Shown in pieces: positions 58,301 through 64,000 of a stretch of 64,000 nt of DNA (positions within the stretch are counted from its first letter, which is position 1; each line of letters begins with the position of its first letter). The notes below the pieces were generated by a model that was not told the DNA's origin, ran no database searches, and saw nothing but the letters and a program-made list of their open reading frames with translations. The stretch spans positions 2,024,094-2,088,093 of the forward strand of contig NW_004624855.1 in assembly GCF_000247695.1 (NCBI RefSeq), read 5' to 3'. Source of the stretch: Heterocephalus glaber (lineage: Eukaryota > Chordata > Mammalia > Rodentia > Bathyergidae). The translations under genes and the position numbers were made by a program.

Positions 58301-58490
58301 CTTCCTTCCCTTCTTTAAGGCCATTGTGTGCCTCTGTGCTCCATGATATCCCTGCCACATCCCTGCTACATTCCCATGCTCTCCCTCTAGTGAAATAGCT
58401 GTTGGTTTTCTTGGTTTTTGGTCCTTTTTTGTTTTTTTTGTGCTGAGAAGCACATCAGCACCTTTAGTCAGCCATCTTGCAATCTCATTA
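55350..58490 (-). mobile_element. Internally deleted L1, both ends visible
   Basis: The left end is a reverse-complement L1 3' region (ttttaattgacataattatac, then catgttgctgcaaat, tggctgaatactattccac, gaatagtgctatgataaacatg, ccttTGGATATATACC). The right end, gtcagccatcttgcaatctcatt, reads on the - strand as an L1-type 5' start (caagatggctgacta). The span is about 3.1 kb against about 6 kb for a full element, and a GC-rich 5' UTR-like part covers about 57,350-58,400. No ORF2 frame survives. Internal boundaries are uncertain, and this could be two L1 copies side by side. Confidence 0.6.
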
Positions 58491-59953
58491 TCTTTTGTGT
58501 GCCTTATTCTGTGTGTGTGTGTATCTTATTCTTTAAACTTCAAAATACTAATTTGTAAGGAAAAAAAGTGACAGAAACATCTTAGACATATTGGCTTTTA
58601 CCAACTCACCTACCTACAAATAGGTCTGATACTATTCCTGGTACGGTTTGAGTGCAAAACTTACTATGTCTTGTATTAGAGGGTTTTACAGGGCTTGAGA
58701 ATATTCATAAAACTGTAAGGCTGAGCTATGATTGTCAGCAAATATCTTTAGTCCACCTGCCTGTCACTTATTGTGTACAAACATGCATCCAATCCAGTGT
58801 GCTAATGTACTTTTCTTCATCATGAGCATAACCTTGTTCTCCTAGTATGCAGCCATCTTTAGTGATATGGAAGGGTAAAAACTTGTCTGAATGGGACAGA
58901 GAAAGCAGGAGATGGAAGGGGAACAGTAGCTGTTTGAAGAAGAAGAGTTTGCATAATGAAGGGAGGGGAGATAACTGACTGAGATTAACCTTGCAATTAT
59001 TAATGCCTTTTTTTACTCTGGCAGTAGGTTTCTATTTATACAGAATTAGATTTAACAAAGCAATGCTGGTTGCAGTTTTCACTGAAACCTGTATTTATAT
59101 AATTTGCATTCACCTTGGGAAATTTCCAAAACCCATCAGTTTGCATTTTGGAAAATCACATATATTTGCATTGTCATAACCCCTATCCAAATTTCAAGCA
59201 GATGCTTAAATAGGCTTTCTCATTTTGAGTCAAAAAGTAAGAAATAAATTCGGGATCAGACTTCCTAAAGTACTATAGTTTGCTTTTGGTTGGTGCTAAA
59301 GAAATACTAAAGTTATATAGGATCATGTAGATATTTTTCTGAGGGTGTTTTGCCTACTCATTTGTAGTCAAAATTAAGATAGGTAACAAATTTAGGAAGC
59401 AAGATGAATGTTTGTCATCACAAATTAATTAAATTATTTAGAATAAATTCCAAATGAAACTCAAGAATTAACCACGCAAGAAAATTGGCATTTCAGGACA
59501 GGGTGCAGTGTAGGACAAGCAGTCCAACCTGCTGGAAGACCCACTGGCACCCCCATCCAGGGACCTACTACACTGCTCTGCTGGCTTCCCTAGCAGAAGC
59601 ACCTCTGTCCATTCAGGAGTGGCTGATTCCTCTCTGTGCCTGCTTCCCCAGAAGCAGCTGGCTGTGGCTTCCAGTCCAGCAGTAGCAGACACATTTTGTA
59701 GGCATCTGAAGGAGGAAGGGAAGAGTTCTCTAAGGAGGATCAGTCCTGGTTCCCAGGAAAAGAGATTGTGTCCAGGGTGGGCATGGTCATGGGCACCTCC
59801 TTGTTCTGGGTCACTTCAAATTAGGAATTTTGCCCCATATTAAGTCTCTTCCCTGTCTGGTAGCTCAGCAGGCATGTGGTGGTAGAGCTGCTCTTTTCCC
59901 CTGTTTTTCCTTGCTGTCTGTGATGGACAGATTACCTTACACCCTGCTTGTTT
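58491..59953. other. Sequence between L1 and the provirus, nothing recognised
   Basis: No repeat consensus or exon is recognised. It includes the left flank of the provirus. Confidence 0.35.
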
Positions 59954-60036
59954 TGTAAGACCAAGGGCCTTACCAAACGCTCCGAGGAGCTGACTATAGT
60001 GAAGCACACCCAGGGATCCCAGCGGTGCCTCCAGAA
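59954..60036 (-). repeat. PBS plus duplicated U5 end beyond the 3' LTR
   Basis: Just beyond the LTR end come three spacer bases and then, on the + strand, atcccagcggtgcctcca (60,016-60,033). This is the 18-nt 3' end of tRNA-Thr including CCA, so the - strand carries a tRNA-Thr primer-binding site. About 55 bases follow that copy the last part of U5, ending at the same terminal sequence (tgtaagaccaagg on the + strand, from 59,954). The two U5 ends differ at about seven positions, two of them CpG-decay type. A primer-binding site normally follows a 5' LTR, not a 3' one. Confidence 0.82.
60016..60033 (-). other. tRNA-Thr primer-binding site
   Basis: The + strand atcccagcggtgcctcca equals the terminal 18 nt of a mammalian tRNA-Thr with CCA, so the - strand would pair with that tRNA. 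The position, two to three bases after an LTR end, is what a functional site would have. Confidence 0.85.
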
Positions 60037-60129
60037 TGTAAGACCAAGGCCTTACCAAATGCTCCAAGGAGCTGACTACAGCAAAGACCACCCGGGAAGG
60101 AACACACCGGCCATGTTGGGAAAACAGAC

Positions 60130-60135
60130 CTTTAT
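60130..60135 (-). terminator. LTR polyadenylation signal
   Basis: TTTATT on the + strand is AATAAA on the - strand, in the expected R-region position. Confidence 0.75.
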
Positions 60136-60203
60136 TAGTCTGGCCAGACGGCACTCCCGAAGCAAAATAGCTTAGAGAGGCAACTGGCTCAGAGTCCGAG
60201 GCT

Positions 60204-60211
60204 GTTTTATA
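60204..60211 (-). promoter_or_regulatory. LTR TATA box
   Basis: TTTTATAG on the + strand reads CTATAAAA on the - strand, about 70 bases before the LTR polyadenylation signal. Confidence 0.7.
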
Positions 60212-60506
60212 GGGGGTTGAGGGGGGGGTTAACATGTGGATTTATGGAAAAAAAGAACAAAGGTTAGTGGCTCACTGTCACATGCTGATGGTCAGCAGAC
60301 ATCCTGACTAATAGTTACGACCACCCTGTTTACAGATTGTCCTATAGATACTGGGCCCTGGGACATTTGGATTTAGGGCAAACAGATGGCTGAGTAATCT
60401 CGCCCTATTACTGATTGTCCATTGTCCCGAGGCAAACACACTCCAACCATCAAATTTACAACAGAACCTAGGGGAGTAATTAACTTTTGAATCACACAGT
60501 CCCACA

Positions 60507-60514
60507 TTCCCCAC
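60507..60514 (-). other. Polypurine tract
   Basis: The - strand reads GTGGGGAA immediately before the LTR's TGTGGGAC. The tract is short and has one interruption. Confidence 0.65.
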
Positions 60515-60529
60515 TGATTTTTTGTAATC

Positions 60530-61259
60530 TAAGTAATCTTACGCATCCATTGTATACAACAGCATGATAATAATAAGCAAATACATATGATTATAATGGC
60601 AAGAAATAGTTGTTTCAACCATTATAGATTGGGTAACCATGAAGTCAACCATTTGAATAAGTCCCCGCCATCTTTATCATGTACTTTTTGAGCCAGATCT
60701 TCTAATTGTTTTATCTCTTTCACAGGTATAGAACCATCCCATTGGCAAGGAAATATGGCAGTTGTTATATACAATTTTTTTTTTTGTTCTACACGGCAGG
60801 ACATTTCTTTTAACCGTTTGATCTTTAAACATTTAGTTGTACAATTCTCATATACAGCACATTCAGTCTTATTTGACATGATCACTTTAGGCGTATACAA
60901 TTTGACAGCATTTTTAGGCTTATGACATGTGACAGGTCCCAATTATAACTATCTATATAAGTAAGGTTTTTTTTTTTTGGAATATCTTTAAACAGAGTAT
61001 AAGGCTGTATTGACTCTAAAGGGGTGCATACCGGGATAAGACAACTTCCTAATACATAATGGAAATTTACATCAACATTTAAACAGAATTCAGATAGATT
61101 AAGCGAGTTTGCCAATTGAATCCATATATTTTTTGTGTGATCTAACTCTCCTGAGGGCAATACTGTCAATGTCTTAGAAAATATTATCATGAAGGCAAAG
61201 CATATCCAACCTGCTCCAATCTTAGCTTTTGGTCGCCCGGTTGGCTGATAATCTTCCAT
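60530..61259 (-). pseudogene. Degenerate, much shortened env
   Basis: The frame opens at 61,259, overlapping the end of the integrase frame. A hydrophobic signal-like segment (GWICFAFMIIF) follows. A Cys-rich stretch is broken into frames near 60,950. A membrane-anchor-like run (IIIICICLLLSCCC) lies at about 60,560-60,610, after an in-frame stop. The region is about 0.7 kb against about 2 kb for a usual env, so much of the surface and fusion parts is missing. A_n runs sit at 60,775-60,785 and 60,967-60,978. The env lineage is not clear to me. Confidence 0.65.
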
Positions 61260-62314
61260 TTGTCCTTTTTGATGTCCGCGGGGGGTCCTGGTTTTAGATG
61301 GTTGCGATGTATCCAGGCAGAATGTCCAGCCACCCTTACCACCAAGGGAGTTGACAGGACAACAGGAACCGGCCCTTTCCAACGAGGTTCCAGGGTCTTG
61401 GAATCAAACCTGCGAATAAAAACCAAATCTCCCGGCTTATAGGGTAAAGGTTATAAAGGTTTATCATTTGGACTAGTCATTTTCTTTCATAATGTCTCAT
61501 GTAGCTCTGACTGAAGCTGATGAACTGCCTTTAAGGATTTAAGGAGCCGAAGGTGGGAAAACTTTTCCTTTAATTCTACATCTATTAATGGAATGATTGG
61601 GGGAGATCACCCATAAATAATCTGGAAGGGGGACAGATTGAGGGGAGGCTTGGGAGTACACCTTATTTGGAGGAGGGCAAAAGGGAGAAGCTCTACCCAA
61701 CCTAGGTCAGTCTCCAAGCATAATTTAGTCAGAATCTCCTTTAAAGTCCTATTTGTTCTTTCTACCTGTCCTGAACTTTGAGGCCTATAGGCACAGTGTA
61801 GGTTCCACTTTATTCCAAGGATATTACTAATTAATTTAGATATCTTGGCCGTGAAGGCCGGACCATTGTCGGACCCCAGAGCCAAGGGCAAACCGAAACG
61901 GGGAACTATTTCTGTCAAAAGCTTTTTGACGGTTACTTCTGCTGTCTCCTTCTTAGTGCGGTATGCTTCTACATATCCTGAAAACGTATCTACAAAAACT
62001 AGCAGGTATTTGTACCCATACATGCCAGGCTTCATTTCAGTAAAGTCCAATTCCCAATGTTCTCCTGGAGTTAGTCCTCCTTGTCGGACCCCAGGGGGCC
62101 CGGTTACCCGATTAGCATTTACCTTGAGGCAGGTGGGGCATCGTCTCACCATGCCCTGGGACTTTTGAGCTAATCTCTCGCTGACGAAATGAGGTTGCAG
62201 GGCAGCCATCATCCTTTTCTCGCCGAGGTGAGTGGACTCGTAGTTCTCGCAGCAACGTATCTGCCACAGCGGCTGGAAGCACCATCTTTCCCTCTTTAGT
62301 CGTCCACCATCCAT
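61187..62314 (-). pseudogene. Integrase region of pol
   Basis: The zinc-binding part keeps two His (about 62,230 and 62,191) and CPTC (about 62,131-62,140). The catalytic triad is present: Asp in LDFTE (62,045-62,047), Asp in SDNGP (61,868-61,870) and Glu in QVERTN (61,760-61,762). The C-terminal domain continues in the same frame (VFIRRF, EPRWKGP, AWIHRNHLKP) but is cut by stop codons at 61,607-61,609, 61,487-61,489 and 61,451-61,453. A frameshift near 62,235 joins it to the RNase H frame. Confidence 0.9.
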
Positions 62315-62755
62315 GCTCTCCTTGAGTCCAACATTTTCTGTTCATTTTTTTTATTTCTTTATCTGTGTATTCCGGTCTTTCTGGGAGCACCAGTGTGGGG
62401 AGTAGAACCATTTGTTTCCCCACTGATTTTTGGGCAGCTTGTTTGGCTGCCTGGTCAGCAGCATTATTACCAATTATTTCGGGGCTAAGCCCCTTTTGGT
62501 GCCCACGGCAGTGGATGATGGTGACCTCTCGAGGTAACCAGATTGCTTGTAGCAATGCCAATATCTCAGTCTTATTTTTTAAAGTCAAATCCTGTCCAAA
62601 GGTCAATTTGTCAGCCTCTCGGGTTAAAGCAGCTGTTGTTGTTATTGTCCTCAAACAAGTAGGCCACCCTCAGGCCACTGGGTTGAGCTTCTTTGAGAAG
62701 TATGTCACAGGCCGTTTCCATGGCCCAAAAGCTGAGTAATCACTCCCTTAGTTAC
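62236..62755 (-). pseudogene. RNase H remnant of pol with a large internal deletion
   Basis: A connection-domain piece ends at GQDLT (about 62,583) and runs straight into KNKTEILALL. That removes most of the RNase H fold, including the early catalytic acidic residues. The later GHQKG loop (about 62,500) and the last Asp in AADQAA (about 62,455) remain. Upstream, the frame shifts at and after a T17 run on the + strand (62,760-62,776), and a stop codon follows LNPVA. Confidence 0.8.
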
Positions 62756-63705
62756 CCCATTTTTTTTTTTTTTTTTGCCACATACAGGGTAAAGGGCTTG
62801 TTTAAGTCTGGCAATGCCAGGGCTGGTGCCAATGTAAGTGTAGTCTTAAGCAATTGAAATGCCTGCTGGCAAGCCTCAATCCATTGGAGGGGTGTATTTC
62901 CTCCCGCAGTGGCCTCATGCAGCAGTTTGGCAATCTCAGCAAAGCCAGGAATCCAAATTCTGCAATAGCCAACTGTCCCTAGGAACTCTTGTACCTGTTT
63001 CTTTGAACCTGGCTTCAGAATCTGGAGAATTGCAGATACTCTCGATTCTGCCAGCCTCCTTTTTCCCTTTTCAAGAATATAGCCCAAGTAAGTTACCTTG
63101 GTCTGGCAGAGTTGAGCTTTCTTCCAGGACACCCAATATCCCAGTTCCTGGAGGGCTTTCAGGAGGCCCTCGGTGGCTGCAATGCATTCCTTATCGTTTG
63201 AAGTCGCCACCAGGAGGTCATCAACATACTGAAGAATAGTCACCTGGGGAAACATTTTTCTTACCTCTTGCAGATCTTTGTTGAGAGCTTCCCGGAACAG
63301 AGTGGGGGAGTTTTTGAATCCCTGCGGCAGCCGGGTCCATGTCAGCTGTCCAGTGAGTCCAGTCTTTAGGTCAGTCCATTCGAAGGCAAAGAGAGGCTGG
63401 CTCACAGGAGCTACAGGCAGGCTGAAAAATGTATCTTTAAGGTCTAATACTGAGTACCGCATATGACCGGGAGGGATGAGACTTAACAGAGTATAGAGGT
63501 TTGGCACTGGTGGGTGAATGGTCTCCACCAGGCTGTTTACTTCCCGCAACTCCTGTACTGGTCTGAAGTCCGAGGTGCCAGGCTTCCTTACAGGAAGCAG
63601 GGGTGTATTCCAGGCTGACTGGCAAGGGACTAGGATGCCGGCTTTCTGGAGTCAGTGGATGTGTTTGGAGATCCCCACCTTGGCCTCGTCAATCTTCTTT
63701 GTCTA
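62752..63705 (-). pseudogene. Reverse transcriptase region of pol
   Basis: The fingers/palm part is recognisable from EAKVGI (about 63,695). The catalytic Asp is in VLDLKD (63,442-63,444) and YVDD is at 63,217-63,228. LPQGF and QEFLGTVGYCR also match. An in-frame stop sits at 63,652-63,654 and the frame ends in a lysine run made by the A17 tract. The first 60-80 residues of the domain and the whole protease are missing. Confidence 0.92.
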
Positions 63706-63742
63706 CCAAGAGAATTCTATCTCTCTCTTTTTTTTTTTTTTT

Positions 63743-64000
63743 AGTCTCCTTTTCTCTCTTTCTTTTTAACTTTTTATAATCCCTCTTGTAATGGCCCTTT
63801 TCTTTGCAATATGTACATTGATCTTTTTCTAACAAGGGCCATATTTAACTTTTATCTTTTTTTTTATTTTCTCTGTATTCCTTTCGGATAAAACTTCCAT
63901 CTGTCAAGGCTGCAATGTTCACCCTTCTTATCTTTTTAGCCATTCTATCCTCAAAAGGATCCCTATTGTTAAACACCTTCATTGCCACACTCATCAACTT
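63743..64000 (-). pseudogene. 3' end of gag (nucleocapsid zinc knuckle)
   Basis: The frame keeps C-T-Y-C and K-G-H-Y spacing, so CX2CX4HX4 is followed by Tyr (codon 63,776-63,778) where the family has Cys. A stop codon (TAA) lies about 35 bases upstream in frame. Capsid-end sequence (KVFNNRDPFEDR) precedes it. Sense A runs at 63,857-63,865 and 63,728-63,742 flank the knuckle. Confidence 0.8.

Larger units (their letters stand above)
60037..60506 (-). mobile_element. 3' LTR of the provirus
   Basis: The 470-bp LTR reads TGTGGGAC...GTCTTACA on the - strand, an imperfect inverted repeat. It has a TATA box (60,204-60,211), an AATAAA signal (60,130-60,135) and a U5 of about 80 bases. The polypurine tract borders its right end. 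Confidence 0.88.
59954..64000 (-). mobile_element. Endogenous retrovirus with gammaretrovirus-like pol, running off the window
   Basis: On the - strand the order is gag end, pol, env, polypurine tract, LTR. The 5' LTR and most of gag lie beyond 64,000. Every frame is broken, so this is a defective old copy. Pol motifs point to the gammaretrovirus-like (class I, ERV1) group, as does env overlapping the integrase end in another frame. The primer-binding site matches tRNA-Thr. Confidence 0.9.

Overview
The window is mammalian nuclear DNA, almost certainly from a rodent. It is packed with tRNA-derived ID-type SINEs, B1-type (7SL-derived) SINEs and B1-dID dimers, plus L1 3' ends, MaLR, ERV1 and ERVK LTRs, MIRs and microsatellites. 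Many of the younger ID copies end in GGTACC(A)n. I suspect a squirrel-related or beaver/kangaroo-rat-type rodent rather than mouse or rat, but the species is an inference.

Only one functional gene is supported: AGPAT4 (1-acyl-sn-glycerol-3-phosphate acyltransferase delta) on the + strand. Its first coding exon is at 53,996-54,258 (start codon 54,081). A CpG island at about 21.6-23.2 kb holds a TATA-like box, CRE-like, AP-1 and perfect RFX X-box motifs and a candidate 5' splice site at 22,713/22,714. It is the natural candidate for the AGPAT4 promoter and untranslated first exon. On that reading about 31 kb between them is intron 1, filled with repeats, and 54,259 onward is intron 2. The rest of the gene lies beyond the window.

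Left of the CpG island (1-21.5 kb) is intergenic or repeat sequence. It contains an intronless, 5'-truncated and broken retrocopy of MGAT4B on the - strand (13,158-15,240), one of a pair of near-identical 559-bp solo LTRs (1,370 and 33,102), a MaLR LTR, an ERV1 LTR, a mariner-derived fold-back element (6.1-6.8 kb) and an L1 3' end. A 100-N assembly gap sits inside a GAAA/GGAA microsatellite (2,968-3,067).

The right end (59,954-64,000 and beyond) is a - strand endogenous retrovirus with gammaretrovirus-like pol. Reading leftwards, it shows a gag zinc knuckle whose last Cys is Tyr, no protease, a reverse transcriptase with YVDD, an RNase H missing most of its core, an integrase with its HHCC and DDE residues, a collapsed env, a polypurine tract and a 3' LTR. 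Just beyond the 3' LTR lies an 18-nt tRNA-Thr primer-binding site followed by a second copy of the U5 end. That layout is not expected at a 3' proviral edge and is the most unusual structure in the window.

The most interesting signals are this LTR-PBS-U5 junction, the mariner fold-back elements (one split by an LTR with a perfect 6-bp target duplication), the paired solo LTRs with duplicated U3 motifs, the X-box in the presumed AGPAT4 promoter, and the intron-like 5' end of the MGAT4B retrocopy. I found no new multi-gene system.
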